From the NCBI GenBank assembly GCA_017640605.1, contig JAEPQH010000006.1, positions 166,403 through 230,402 of the forward strand: a DNA stretch of 64,000 bases, in the 5' to 3' direction. Made by a program: the position numbers and the translations under genes. The notes below the pieces were generated by a model, which searched no databases, was not told the origin of the DNA, and worked only from the letters and a program-made list of their open reading frames with translations. Position 1 is the first letter of the stretch. Every line of letters begins with the position of its first letter. The DNA comes from Balneolaceae bacterium (GTDB lineage Bacteria > Bacteroidota > Rhodothermia > Balneolales > Balneolaceae). Positions 45,517 through 54,591 of the stretch are shown one piece after another.

Positions 45517-46362
45517 ATGAGCTGGTTTAAACGAAAAGACGAAAACATCCAAACCGAAACCAAAAAAGAAATGCCGGAAGGCGTTTGGGTTAAGGTTCCT
45601 ACTACAGGAGAAACCATTCACCGTCGAGAACTTGAAGACAACAAGTTTGTTGACCCATTGAGCGGTTACCATTTTCGAATTGGCAGTAAACAATACTTCA
45701 ACATTATTTTCGACGATGGGAAGTACAAAGAAATAGCGGCAGATGTTCTTCCAACCGATCCGTTGGAATTTACCGATCGTAAGAAATACACCGATCGATT
45801 GGCAGATGCTCAAAAGAAAACAGGACTTACCGACGCTGCCCTAATCGGAGTTGGAAAAATGAATGGCCTGGATTTTGTGGTAGGCTGTATGGATTTTAGC
45901 TTCATCGGTGGAAGTATGGGCTCAGTTGTTGGAGAGCGACTAGCACAAGGTGCAGATTATGCATTAAAGCATAATATTCCTTACATGATTATCTCACAAT
46001 CGGGGGGAGCTCGTATGATGGAAAGTGTGCTTAGCTTGATGCAACTTGCAAAGGTTTCCTCGAAACTGGCTCAACTCGATGAGGCCGGTGTTCCGTACAT
46101 TTCTTATCTAACCAACCCAACAACCGGTGGTGTAACCGCCAGTTTTGCGATGCTGGGCGACTTCAATATAGCAGAACCGGGAGCTTTGATCGGCTTTGCC
46201 GGGCCTCGCGTAATTCGTCAAACCATTGGCCGTGATTTACCCGAGGGTTTCCAAACTTCAGAGTATCTATTGGAACATGGCTTTCTTGATTTCATTGTGA
46301 AACGTACGGAAATGAAGGAAAAGCTAACTCAACTTCTTAAACTTATTCTTCACAAGAAGTAG
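45517..46362 (+). CDS. accD: Acetyl-CoA carboxylase carboxyltransferase beta subunit lacking the zinc ribbon cysteines
   Basis: 281 residues. The core is typical: DFVVGCMDFSFIGGSMGSVV, MIISQSGGARMMESVLSLMQ, YISYLTNPTTGGVTASFAML and LIGFAGPRVIRQTIGRDLPE. It starts MSWFKRKDENIQTETKKEMP like other AccD proteins. The four cysteines that normally bind zinc are all replaced: KCPxCGE is KVPTTGE (27-31) and VCPxCGY is VDPLSGY (45-51), confirmed from the bases. The fold around them appears kept. It transfers carboxyl from biotin to acetyl-CoA with AccA, the first step of fatty-acid synthesis. An AAGGA stands just before the ATG. Confidence 0.94.
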   Translation: MSWFKRKDENIQTETKKEMPEGVWVKVPTTGETIHRRELEDNKFVDPLSGYHFRIGSKQYFNIIFDDGKYKEIAADVLPTDPLEFTDRKKYTDRLADAQKKTGLTDAALIGVGKMNGLDFVVGCMDFSFIGGSMGSVVGERLAQGADYALKHNIPYMIISQSGGARMMESVLSLMQLAKVSSKLAQLDEAGVPYISYLTNPTTGGVTASFAMLGDFNIAEPGALIGFAGPRVIRQTIGRDLPEGFQTSEYLLEHGFLDFIVKRTEMKEKLTQLLKLILHKK

Positions 46363-46436
46363 GAAGTAGTAACCACGGATGTATCGAAATAGGGTTTAAG
46401 TAGTCGTTACATTCGTTGAATAAAACGTAGGAGAAC

Positions 46437-48596
46437 ATGCGAAAAACGTTATCATTATGTATTGCGCTGGTTTTATGTGTCGGCGTAAATGTATCGGCAC
46501 AAGAACCAAAACCCATTGAATTTGATCATCTTTTTGATGGCACATTCACCCCAAATACCATCAATAATGTGCGGTGGATGAACGACGGTAGATTTTACTC
46601 AGCTTCAGATGGGGCAAAAATCACCCGGTTTAATATAACCAATGGTGATTCAGAAGTTATATTCGATGGAGCCGAATTTGATAACATACGCGTACAAGGC
46701 TATGAGTTTTCGGCGGATGAGAATTTAATTCTTATAGAAACTGATGTAGAACAACTTTGGAGACGATCAACCAAAGCGAATTACTTTATTTACAATAGAG
46801 AAGAGAATACACTTCAGAAATTAACTGAAAGTGAAGAGAAACAGCAATATGCGGCACTAAATTCGGAGGGTGACCGAGCCGCATTTGTACAGAATAATAA
46901 CCTCTTTTGGGTTGATCTTGCCACCGGTGAGCAATATCAGATTACCGAAGATGGAGAATTTAATTCTGTCATTAATGGTGCGGCTGATTGGGTGTATGAA
47001 GAAGAGTTTGGGTTTGCAAAAGCTTGGTTTTGGTCACCAAATGGAGATAGAATAGCGTTTTATCGATTCGATGAAACCGATGTAAAACAGTTTACCATGG
47101 AAACTTGGGGAGAGCTTTATCCTCAGGAAGTTCGTTTCAAATATCCTAAAGCCGGTGAAGAAAACGCGATAGTGAGCATCCACGTTTTTGATATTCCCAC
47201 AGGAGAAATTACAACTATGGATATCGGTGAAGAAACCGATCAATATATCCCAAGAATTAACTGGACCAGAAACAATAATCTGTTGGCAATACGCCGTATG
47301 AATCGTCTTCAAAACCAGGAAGAGTTATTGTTTGCTGATGTCACAAGCGGCCAAACTGAAGTAATACTAACAGAAGAAAGTGATACTTGGCTAGATGTTC
47401 ATGACGATTTGATGTTTTTGAACAATGGAAAACAGTTCATCACAACGTCGGCTCGAACCGGGTATAACCATGTGTATTTGTACAAGATGGATGGAGAAGA
47501 AATTCGCCAAATTACTAAGGGTGAATATGATGTAACCGAGATCATCGGCTTCGACGAGCGACGACATAATCTGTACTACATGAGTACTGAGGTATCACCA
47601 CTAGAACGACATTTTTACCGGGTTCGGGTAGATGGGCGCCGTAAACGTGCTATTACAGAAGAGAACGGTTGGTACTCCATCAATATGAGTCGAGATTTTA
47701 AGTATTACATCCAAACTTATTCCGACTACAACAAACCACCGGTAATCACTTTACATGAAGGTGGTGGGAAACAGGTTCGTGTACTGGAAGACAATGCAGA
47801 TGTGAGGAAAAATCTGAATGAGTTTGCGCACCAAACGAAAGAATTTATGGTGTTGGATGTTAACGGGCAGCCACTAAATGCGTACATGATTACCCCTCCA
47901 AATTTCGATGAAAATGAAGAATATCCCGTATTGATGTATGTCTACGGTGGTCCCGGAAGCCAAACAGTTACCAGGGCTTTTGAATATGGCCAGCGCCCGA
48001 TGTGGCATCAGTATCTTGCAAATCAAGGATATATTATTGTGTCTGTTGACAACAGAGGTACAGGTGGAAGAGGTGAGGCTTTCAAGAACCAAACATATCT
48101 ACAACTAGGTGTTTTGGAAACCGAAGATCAAATTGAGGCAGCACGACAAATAGCAGATTTAGCTTTCGTTGATGATGAACGAATTGGCATTTGGGGATGG
48201 AGTTACGGTGGATTTATGAGCACAAATGCACTTGCCCAAGGCAATGATGTATTAAGCACAGCAATTGCAGTTGCTCCTGTTACTCATTGGAAATATTACG
48301 ATACCATATACACAGAACGATTTATGCGCACTCCACAGGAAAATCCTGAAGGATATGAGGCCGGGTCGCCAATAAATTATGTTGATCAGATTACCGGTGA
48401 TTATTTACTTATACATGGCACGGGCGACGATAATGTGCATTATCAGAATGCAGTAGTTTTAGTTGAAGAATTAATTAAACACGATATTCAATTCGAGACC
48501 ATGTTTTATCCGAATCGGAATCATGGCATTTATGGTGGAAATACTCGCCGCCACCTCTGGAAAATGATGAGCAACTTCATTTTAGAGAAATTATAA
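46437..48596 (+). CDS. Secreted S9 peptidase, dipeptidyl-peptidase IV type
   Basis: 719 residues with signal peptide (LCIALVLCVGVNVSAQ). Residues ~30-460 form a beta-propeller; NGAADWVYEEEFGFAKAWFW contains the Glu-Glu pair that holds the substrate N-terminus in DPP IV. The alpha/beta-hydrolase domain has GIWGWSYGGFMSTNALAQ (nucleophile Ser near 588), HGTGDDNVHYQNAV (Asp near 664) and YPNRNHGIYGGNT (His near 697). It removes X-Pro/Ala dipeptides from peptides in the periplasm. TAGGAGA stands five bases before the start, an SD-like site. Confidence 0.94.
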   Translation: MRKTLSLCIALVLCVGVNVSAQEPKPIEFDHLFDGTFTPNTINNVRWMNDGRFYSASDGAKITRFNITNGDSEVIFDGAEFDNIRVQGYEFSADENLILIETDVEQLWRRSTKANYFIYNREENTLQKLTESEEKQQYAALNSEGDRAAFVQNNNLFWVDLATGEQYQITEDGEFNSVINGAADWVYEEEFGFAKAWFWSPNGDRIAFYRFDETDVKQFTMETWGELYPQEVRFKYPKAGEENAIVSIHVFDIPTGEITTMDIGEETDQYIPRINWTRNNNLLAIRRMNRLQNQEELLFADVTSGQTEVILTEESDTWLDVHDDLMFLNNGKQFITTSARTGYNHVYLYKMDGEEIRQITKGEYDVTEIIGFDERRHNLYYMSTEVSPLERHFYRVRVDGRRKRAITEENGWYSINMSRDFKYYIQTYSDYNKPPVITLHEGGGKQVRVLEDNADVRKNLNEFAHQTKEFMVLDVNGQPLNAYMITPPNFDENEEYPVLMYVYGGPGSQTVTRAFEYGQRPMWHQYLANQGYIIVSVDNRGTGGRGEAFKNQTYLQLGVLETEDQIEAARQIADLAFVDDERIGIWGWSYGGFMSTNALAQGNDVLSTAIAVAPVTHWKYYDTIYTERFMRTPQENPEGYEAGSPINYVDQITGDYLLIHGTGDDNVHYQNAVVLVEELIKHDIQFETMFYPNRNHGIYGGNTRRHLWKMMSNFILEKL

Positions 48597-48665
48597 ACGT
48601 TTATGGTTATTCATTATTCGGTTTAATCATCGAATTACAGGTAACCAATAACAAACAACCAAAAT

Positions 48666-49682
48666 ATGCGCTTCGCAGATTACGCTAAAATTTATGTAAC
48701 CGCAGGAAAGGGTGGAGATGGTTCTGCTCATTTTAGAAGGGAGAAGTACATCCCAAAAGGAGGTCCTGACGGTGGGGATGGCGGAAAAGGTGGAAGCATT
48801 ATTTTGAAAGGCAATCCACAACTCAACACCATTCTTGATTTACGCTACAAAAAGTTTATCAAGGCAAAAGCCGGTGAACATGGTGCAGGAAATAAAAAAA
48901 CTGGTGCAAGTGGGGAAGACATCATTCTGGCAGTACCTTTGGGAACAGTTGCTTATGATGCAGAATCCAGAGAGCGATTGGGTGAAATAACTGAAGAAGA
49001 TCAGGAATTGGTGATTGCTGAAGGTGGTAAGGGTGGTTTAGGTAATTGGCATTTCCGGAGCTCTACCAATCAAACGCCACAATTTGCACAAGAAGGAAAA
49101 CCAGGAGAAGAGCGAGTTGTAGAGCTTGAATTGAAATTGATTGCAGATGTGGGTCTTGTTGGTTTCCCGAACGCCGGTAAAAGCACCTTACTTTCGGCCT
49201 TATCAGAAGCGAAACCAAAAATTGGCGATTACCCTTTTACCACCTTAGAGCCTAATCTTGGCGTAGTAAAATTTAGCGATTATCGAAGTTTCGTAATGGC
49301 AGATATTCCTGGAATCATTGAAGAGGCTCATCAGGGAAAAGGATTAGGAATTCAGTTTTTGCGACACATTGAGCGAAACAACGTCTTGTTATTTATGGTT
49401 GCAGCAGATACCGATATCGAATACGAATATCAGGCGTTGATCAATGAGCTAAAAGCATATCGTTCTGATTTGCTCGAAAAGCCCAGAATTTTGGCTATCA
49501 CTAAGATGGATTTAAAACAAGGCTTTAAGTTAGAAGAAGAGTTGCATTTTGATGACGAAATTCCCGTTATTCCTATTTCATCAGCCACGGGGTTTGGGGT
49601 GGATGAATTAAGGGAAACAATTTGGGCGGCCATTCAAGATGCAAAACAAATCGAAAACAACTCGGACACTACTGGCGCTTAG
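48666..49682 (+). CDS. obgE: GTPase Obg (CgtA)
   Basis: 338 residues. The Gly-rich Obg fold (MRFADYAKIYVTAGKGGDGS; FRREKYIPKGGPDGGDGGKG) occupies residues 1-157. The GTPase domain follows: GFPNAGKSTLLSAL (P-loop), DYPFTTLEPNLGVV (switch I), MADIPGIIEEAHQGKGLGI (G3), ITKMD (G4) and SSATG (G5). The variable C-terminal domain of some Obg proteins is absent, as is common. It is a ribosome-assembly and stress GTPase. The 3' end overlaps dprA by 44 bases. Confidence 0.95.
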   Translation: MRFADYAKIYVTAGKGGDGSAHFRREKYIPKGGPDGGDGGKGGSIILKGNPQLNTILDLRYKKFIKAKAGEHGAGNKKTGASGEDIILAVPLGTVAYDAESRERLGEITEEDQELVIAEGGKGGLGNWHFRSSTNQTPQFAQEGKPGEERVVELELKLIADVGLVGFPNAGKSTLLSALSEAKPKIGDYPFTTLEPNLGVVKFSDYRSFVMADIPGIIEEAHQGKGLGIQFLRHIERNNVLLFMVAADTDIEYEYQALINELKAYRSDLLEKPRILAITKMDLKQGFKLEEELHFDDEIPVIPISSATGFGVDELRETIWAAIQDAKQIENNSDTTGA

Positions 49683-50769
49683 CCTGGTACCGGGATTTGG
49701 ACCAAAAAAGGTCAAGCAACTCCATCTGCATTTTAAGGGAGATTTAGAAGGTATTTTCGAGCGATCAAAGCGAGAATTACGTGCAGTAGAAGGCATTGGT
49801 GAAGCATCCGCACTTACACTTTTATCATTCGATGATTGGGACAAAGTAGATGCCATAATCGAAAAAACAGAATCTCTCAAAGCTGAGATTTTAACCATTA
49901 CCGACCCGGCCTATCCCACTTTATTAAAGCAGATTTACGATCCTCCGTCTGTGCTGTGGTATAAAGGAAATCCTGAAGTACTGAATGAACCCGGAATTGC
50001 CGTTGTAGGGACGAGAAATACAACATCATACGGACGTAAAACCACGAAAAAATTAGTGTATAAACTTGTTGAAGCTGGATTATGCATTAACAGTGGCTTG
50101 GCTTTGGGCATAGATGCGGTAGCACATGCATCCGCATTAGAAGTTGAAGGGAAAACAGCAGCAGTGTTAGGCTCAGGGATTGATTGGGTGTATCCATCCG
50201 AAAACCGAAAGCTTGCTAATTCCATTGTACAATCAGGGGGAATTGTATGTACCGAATTTCCACCCGGTACCAAGCCAGATGCGGGAAATTTCCCGGTAAG
50301 AAACCGAATTGTTAGTGGCTTGAGTTATGGAACCTTAGTGATGGAATCGGGAATTCAGGGTGGGAGCATCATTACTGCAGAACTGGCGTTGGATCAAAAC
50401 AGGGAGGTGTTTGCTGTACCGCATACGCTGGATAACCCAAGTGGCACGGGCTGTAATTATCTGATAAAAAATGGATCTGCAAAACTTGTTCAAACGATTG
50501 ATGATATCCTTGAAGAACTCCCTGTTGGAGAATCTCTTTCTGAAGGCCAAACCAAATTGAACCAACCAAAACAAAGCAATTGGCGCGACATAGAATTGGA
50601 TGCATTAAGTATTTCAATCTGTGAGAAATTAGAAGAAAAAGAATTTCAAATCGATGCATTGGCTGACGAACTAAACCTTTCAACCAGTCAGCTTTTAGTG
50701 GCTATGCTTACTCTAGAAATGAAACAGATTGTAGTGCAGAGGGCAGGTAAAATTTTTGGATTACGTTGA
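49639..50769 (+). CDS. dprA: DNA-processing protein DprA
   Basis: 376 residues. An N-terminal helix-hairpin-helix part (LALSLVPGFGPKKVKQLHLH; EGIGEASALTLLS) precedes the Rossmann DNA-binding core: IAVVGTRNTTSYGRKTTKKL, INSGLALGIDAVAHASALE, VLGSGIDWVYPSENRKLA, NRIVSGLSYGTLVMESG and VFAVPHTLDNPSGTGCNYLI. A winged helix (DALADELNLSTSQLLVAMLT) ends it. DprA loads RecA on incoming single-stranded DNA in transformation. The start lies 44 bases inside obgE in another frame, an unusually long overlap; a later in-frame start would shorten the conserved helical part, so this start is favoured. Confidence 0.92.
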   Translation: MQNKSKTTRTLLALSLVPGFGPKKVKQLHLHFKGDLEGIFERSKRELRAVEGIGEASALTLLSFDDWDKVDAIIEKTESLKAEILTITDPAYPTLLKQIYDPPSVLWYKGNPEVLNEPGIAVVGTRNTTSYGRKTTKKLVYKLVEAGLCINSGLALGIDAVAHASALEVEGKTAAVLGSGIDWVYPSENRKLANSIVQSGGIVCTEFPPGTKPDAGNFPVRNRIVSGLSYGTLVMESGIQGGSIITAELALDQNREVFAVPHTLDNPSGTGCNYLIKNGSAKLVQTIDDILEELPVGESLSEGQTKLNQPKQSNWRDIELDALSISICEKLEEKEFQIDALADELNLSTSQLLVAMLTLEMKQIVVQRAGKIFGLR

Positions 50770-50770
50770 A

Positions 50771-51001
50771 CTAAGTATGAGCTTTTTCTTCAAGTTTATC
50801 TGCTAACCATAATTTGATAAGTGATTGCCTGGTTACTCCTAATCTTTTGGCTTCACGGTCTAATGATTCCACCATCCATGTTGGGAAATCTACATTCACG
50901 CGTTTATTCTTTAAGTTTGGTCGGTGAGCTTTTGATAAATCAAAGTGTTTTAAAACATCAGCTCCGTTTTCAAATTTCTCATCAATTTCAGATGCTTTCA
51001 T
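50771..51001 (-). CDS. BrnA-like (CopG-type) antitoxin without adjacent toxin
   Basis: 76 residues from the ATG at MKASEIDEKFENG; an in-frame start 30 bases upstream is possible but adds an unconserved tail. The C-terminal half (RVNVDFPTWMVESLDREAKR; LGVTRQSLIKLWLADKLEE) is a ribbon-helix-helix fold of the BrnA/CopG type, and the DKFENGADVLKHFDLSKAH-like N-terminus suits toxin binding. BrnT toxins are normally encoded just upstream; here the upstream gene is the DUF885 peptidase (ending 10 bases away), so no toxin partner is present. It may be an orphan regulator or antitoxin remnant. Confidence 0.82.
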   Translation of the reverse strand: MKASEIDEKFENGADVLKHFDLSKAHRPNLKNKRVNVDFPTWMVESLDREAKRLGVTRQSLIKLWLADKLEEKAHT

Positions 51002-51011
51002 GAATAAATTT

Positions 51012-52784
51012 TTAATCAAGTTTATTATCAATATAACGATCTACGATTTCTTCTAAGATGCTCATGGTAACTGTACCTTTACTTAAAATGGTATCGTGAA
51101 ACTCTTTCACATCAAAATCTTCCCCTAATTCATTTTGAGCTCTTTCCCGAAGGTTTTTGATTGTAATTTCACCCATTTTATAGGCTAAAGCCTGACCCGG
51201 CCAGGTGATGTATCTGTTTATTTCTGTGTTTACTTCATGAATAGAAAGTGCAGAATTATCTGCCAAATAAGCGACCGCTTCATCTCTTGTCCAACCCATA
51301 TAATGAACTCCGGTATCGATAACCAGTCTACAAGCACGCCACATTTCGTACGTTAATCGGCCAAATTCGGAATAAGGATTCTGATACAAACCTAACTCAT
51401 ATCCGAGGTATTCGGCATATAATCCCCATCCTTCCCCAAATGCATTGATGTACATATTTCTTCGAAACGAAGGCAATTCCTCCAATTCGGCGGTTAAAGC
51501 GATTTGAAGATGATGTCCGGGCATAGCCTCATGAAGTGTTAATGCTTCAAGTGTGTACATTGTTCGGCTTTCTAATTTGGTAGTATTCACCCAATATTGG
51601 CCACCGCGATCCGAATCTAACGGTGCACCGGAATACCGACCGGCTGTATAATTTTCAGCGAGATAATCAGGCACAGGAACCACACCATATGGTTGTCGGG
51701 GCAGTTTACCGAACAGCGATGGTAGTCTTCCATCTACCGATTTAGAAATCCAAGCAGCTTCTTTCAGCAATTCATCAGCTGTATCAGGATAAAACTGTGG
51801 ATCTGTTCGCAAAAAATTGATGAAATCGGCAAATGTCCCTTCAAAGTTAAGTTCATCTATTATCTGCTCCATTTCAGAACGTATTCGAGCAACCTCCTCA
51901 AGGCCAATTTCATGCACTTCTTCAGGGGTGATATCCTGTGTAGTATAATAACGAGTTTTGTGTTCGTAATAAGCTTGTCCATTCGGAATAGTTGACGCAC
52001 CAAGACCTGCACGGGTATTGGGAAAATATTCTTCTTCAAAAAATTCTTTCAACTTTTGATAAGCAGGCGTAACAGACAGATTTATGGCATCCGAAACCGA
52101 TTGAGTAGCAATTTCCCAATCCGTTATCGTCATAGTTTCCGGTTTATTTGATATAGGTCGGAAGAAGATCGACTCAGTCGCATCTTCCACAATGTAAGGA
52201 TCATAAGTAGCACCGTAGTTTTGTAAACCTTCTAGTGGCTGTGTAATTCCCAGTTCAATACCGGCTCTCATCAGAGCAATATTTTCTTCGAAATAACGCG
52301 GGATGTCGTTTAAATAACGTAGATAATTCTCAAGACTTTCAGCACTCCTGATTGGACGATTTGTTCGCCATAGAACACGGGTATGAAATCCACTTTCGGA
52401 CAAAATGGGGATCAGGTATTCCTTGAATTCAAATAGTTTAACCTGATTATGGATATCAAAACGGAGTAAGGAATGGGAGATATAGTCATCAAAGCTTAAT
52501 GATTCGATATTAATTTGATCGAGCCGCTCCAACTGCTGCCTATTGAATTCATACTCAGTTTTGTAGTGTTCCTCAGTTGCAAATCCAAGTGGATATCGAT
52601 CGCGCTCCTCTTCAGAATATCGGTTTTCGTAGAATTCATCGATATTTCTGAGTATGGTATTTAGGGTTGAATCGGAGGTGAAGACTTGGGCAAGCCCATC
52701 GTTATATAATAGAATCGTAATTAGGAGAAGAAGAGTCAGTCTGATAATTGCCATCATTCGTAAAGATTTGTGGTTCATGTACAA
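51012..52784 (-). CDS. DUF885-family secreted peptidase-like protein
   Basis: 590 residues. The N-terminus (MAIIRLTLLLLITILLYNDGL) is a signal peptide. The metal-site motif HEAMPGHHLQIAL near residue 418 is the hallmark of DUF885, and EGWGLYAEYLGYELGLYQNP follows; EVNTEINRYITWPGQALAYKMG is another family block. Members are thought to be zinc carboxypeptidase-like enzymes, though few have known substrates. Alternative starts (MYMNHK, MNHK) differ slightly. A 267-bp region upstream separates it from the divergent lipoprotein operon. Confidence 0.9.
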   Translation of the reverse strand: MYMNHKSLRMMAIIRLTLLLLITILLYNDGLAQVFTSDSTLNTILRNIDEFYENRYSEEERDRYPLGFATEEHYKTEYEFNRQQLERLDQINIESLSFDDYISHSLLRFDIHNQVKLFEFKEYLIPILSESGFHTRVLWRTNRPIRSAESLENYLRYLNDIPRYFEENIALMRAGIELGITQPLEGLQNYGATYDPYIVEDATESIFFRPISNKPETMTITDWEIATQSVSDAINLSVTPAYQKLKEFFEEEYFPNTRAGLGASTIPNGQAYYEHKTRYYTTQDITPEEVHEIGLEEVARIRSEMEQIIDELNFEGTFADFINFLRTDPQFYPDTADELLKEAAWISKSVDGRLPSLFGKLPRQPYGVVPVPDYLAENYTAGRYSGAPLDSDRGGQYWVNTTKLESRTMYTLEALTLHEAMPGHHLQIALTAELEELPSFRRNMYINAFGEGWGLYAEYLGYELGLYQNPYSEFGRLTYEMWRACRLVIDTGVHYMGWTRDEAVAYLADNSALSIHEVNTEINRYITWPGQALAYKMGEITIKNLRERAQNELGEDFDVKEFHDTILSKGTVTMSILEEIVDRYIDNKLD

Positions 52785-52971
52785 AACCTAGAATGATGAA
52801 ATTAGAGAAAAAAAAGCGGTTTATGACAGAGAAAATTACCGATATAAATGAAGATACGCTATCTGAAGAATAACAAGAGAAGTGTAATAGCAATTTGTTA
52901 CAGATAATGCAAATAATACGTAGATATGCGTATATGCTACTATAAAGCAGGTGCTTAAGATTAAAATTATT

Positions 52972-53011
52972 TGCAAAAAAAAATGTGGTTCCGTACAATG
53001 ACGGAACCACA
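52972..53011 (-). terminator. Minus-strand terminator-like hairpin with no obvious gene behind it
   Basis: A perfect 11-bp stem (TGTGGTTCCGT/ACGGAACCACA) with a six-base loop; on the minus strand it is followed by a long T run. It lies ~200 bases upstream of the minus-strand DUF885 gene and 41 bases before the plus-strand lipoprotein gene. It could stop antisense transcription, act as a leader attenuator, or be a relic of a lost gene. Confidence 0.7.
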
Positions 53012-53051
53012 CTAGCAATGTGTTACACAAATAATAACTAAATGCATAACA

Positions 53052-54542
53052 ATGGAATCTAATAAGTTTCAAACAAAAAAAATGGGGTTTTTAATAGTCT
53101 TTACACTATTAATTGCTTGTGAACAAAATAGCATAGCACCTCTAGGGAATGAAGAATTAATCTCTGAAATCAGTTTTATCGACTCTCAGCCGATCATTGA
53201 ACTTAGAGATAGGGGAACACTTGACTCTGAACTATTTGAAGAATTCAAGGATGACTTGATTGAGTCTTATGGGGCAGATTTAGTTTCTGAAGTAAAAGCC
53301 AAACTTGGAGAGAAAAAATCTTTTGATGGGTTAGTTTTGATAAAAGATATACCACTGAAAAAGAAAGCTAAGAGTCCGATATCAACTCATTTCAAGGTAA
53401 TTGAAGATGAAGAATTGATTGATGAGTTTGTTTTAGCTGTGAGACCATATAAAAACAATGATAATATGGCTGCAAAAATGGCTAATAGTAGCGATGATAT
53501 ATGGATAGCACTAGACCCAGATAAGTTCTACTTAGAAGACGATGAGTATGGTAACGAAATCTGGCCAATTACGATAGAAGGTAATCATATTACGGATCCA
53601 GATAGAGTAATTGAACTCACTTTCGATGAATCAGGATTAATATCCTCAGTCGAAAAATCAATGCTAAAATCTAAGGCAATTACTGATCCATCAATTATTT
53701 TGGTTGAGACAATTCCGGTAGAGCCATGTGAAATTCAACTAAAAACTACCTCTTCTCCTGAAGATGGTTGCCATCCATCTGGTGGTGGTGGTGGCGGTGG
53801 TTATAACCCATCAGACGTGAGAATCGATGATTGGAGCCGAGGAGAGTCGACAGGTACTTGGGGAACAGGGCACGTAAATTTTGTTTTAAAAGGTGTTCAA
53901 CTTGCAGTCACTGGTGACGGTGGTAGTCCATCGGATTTGCAGTTCTTCTCAAAGAAAAGTGACGATATGTTGAGAAACATGCCTGTCAGCTATAAATATA
54001 GGTTTGATGCTGTCGCAAGATTAAATCCGTACACATCTAGCGTTGTAAATACTATAATTGAAGGCGCAGATAAAGGGGTACCATTTAATGTTCACTATCA
54101 AGTACCTGATATAAATTATGCTGGTCAGTATTATTCATTTGAGGGAATTTCAAGATTTTTGACACCGTTACCCGGACTCATTGACGAACATACAGTTGAT
54201 TATTTTCCACTATTTAATCTAACTCGGACTTCCGGTCCTTGGAGATTTAATCTGGTTGATGATGACAAAGATTACGCTGACATGTCTACACGTCGTAAAA
54301 ATACCAGAATAATGGATGTACATACGTTTCATATGGATACCGGAACTTGGGTAGAACTTGAAACTGGTTTTACGACTAGAAACCATCGTTGGGGAAGCAG
54401 TGATGATCCATTACTTGATTCTGGAGTAAGGAGAATAACAATTGAAAATGTAAGGGCTCACATAGATGGTAACTCTGAATTATTGATTTCTAGAATTACC
54501 TCAAATGGGGAATTTAAATTTAAATTCGGCCTAGAAGAATAA
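53052..54542 (+). CDS. Lipoprotein of unknown function, first gene of an AT-rich operon
   Basis: 496 residues. Signal peptide with lipobox LLIACEQNS (Cys about 23). Residues ~30-220 are a helical and beta mixture (FIDSQPIIELRDRGTLDSEL). A Gly-rich hinge follows the pair of Cys residues near 226 and 238 (CHPSGGGGGGGYNPSD). The C-terminal ~240 residues are beta-rich (RIDDWSRGESTGTWGTGHVN; YRFDAVARLNPYTSSV) without a family I can name. Low GC compared with the housekeeping genes suggests recent arrival. The four genes to 57022 run in the same direction and are likely co-transcribed, so this is probably an exposed surface factor of that set. Confidence 0.7.
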   Translation: MESNKFQTKKMGFLIVFTLLIACEQNSIAPLGNEELISEISFIDSQPIIELRDRGTLDSELFEEFKDDLIESYGADLVSEVKAKLGEKKSFDGLVLIKDIPLKKKAKSPISTHFKVIEDEELIDEFVLAVRPYKNNDNMAAKMANSSDDIWIALDPDKFYLEDDEYGNEIWPITIEGNHITDPDRVIELTFDESGLISSVEKSMLKSKAITDPSIILVETIPVEPCEIQLKTTSSPEDGCHPSGGGGGGGYNPSDVRIDDWSRGESTGTWGTGHVNFVLKGVQLAVTGDGGSPSDLQFFSKKSDDMLRNMPVSYKYRFDAVARLNPYTSSVVNTIIEGADKGVPFNVHYQVPDINYAGQYYSFEGISRFLTPLPGLIDEHTVDYFPLFNLTRTSGPWRFNLVDDDKDYADMSTRRKNTRIMDVHTFHMDTGTWVELETGFTTRNHRWGSSDDPLLDSGVRRITIENVRAHIDGNSELLISRITSNGEFKFKFGLEE

Positions 54543-54552
54543 AAACAGTGTA

Positions 54553-54584
54553 TGAATGCTATAGAAGTATAGCATTCATAATTT
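54553..54584 (+). terminator. Intra-operon hairpin between the two lipoprotein genes
   Basis: A perfect 12-bp stem (ATGAATGCTATA/TATAGCATTCAT) with a GAAG loop and a short T run, ending 8 bases before the next ATG. It may attenuate or process the transcript, reducing expression of the three downstream genes relative to the first. Confidence 0.6.
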
Positions 54585-54591
54585 TAAAATC

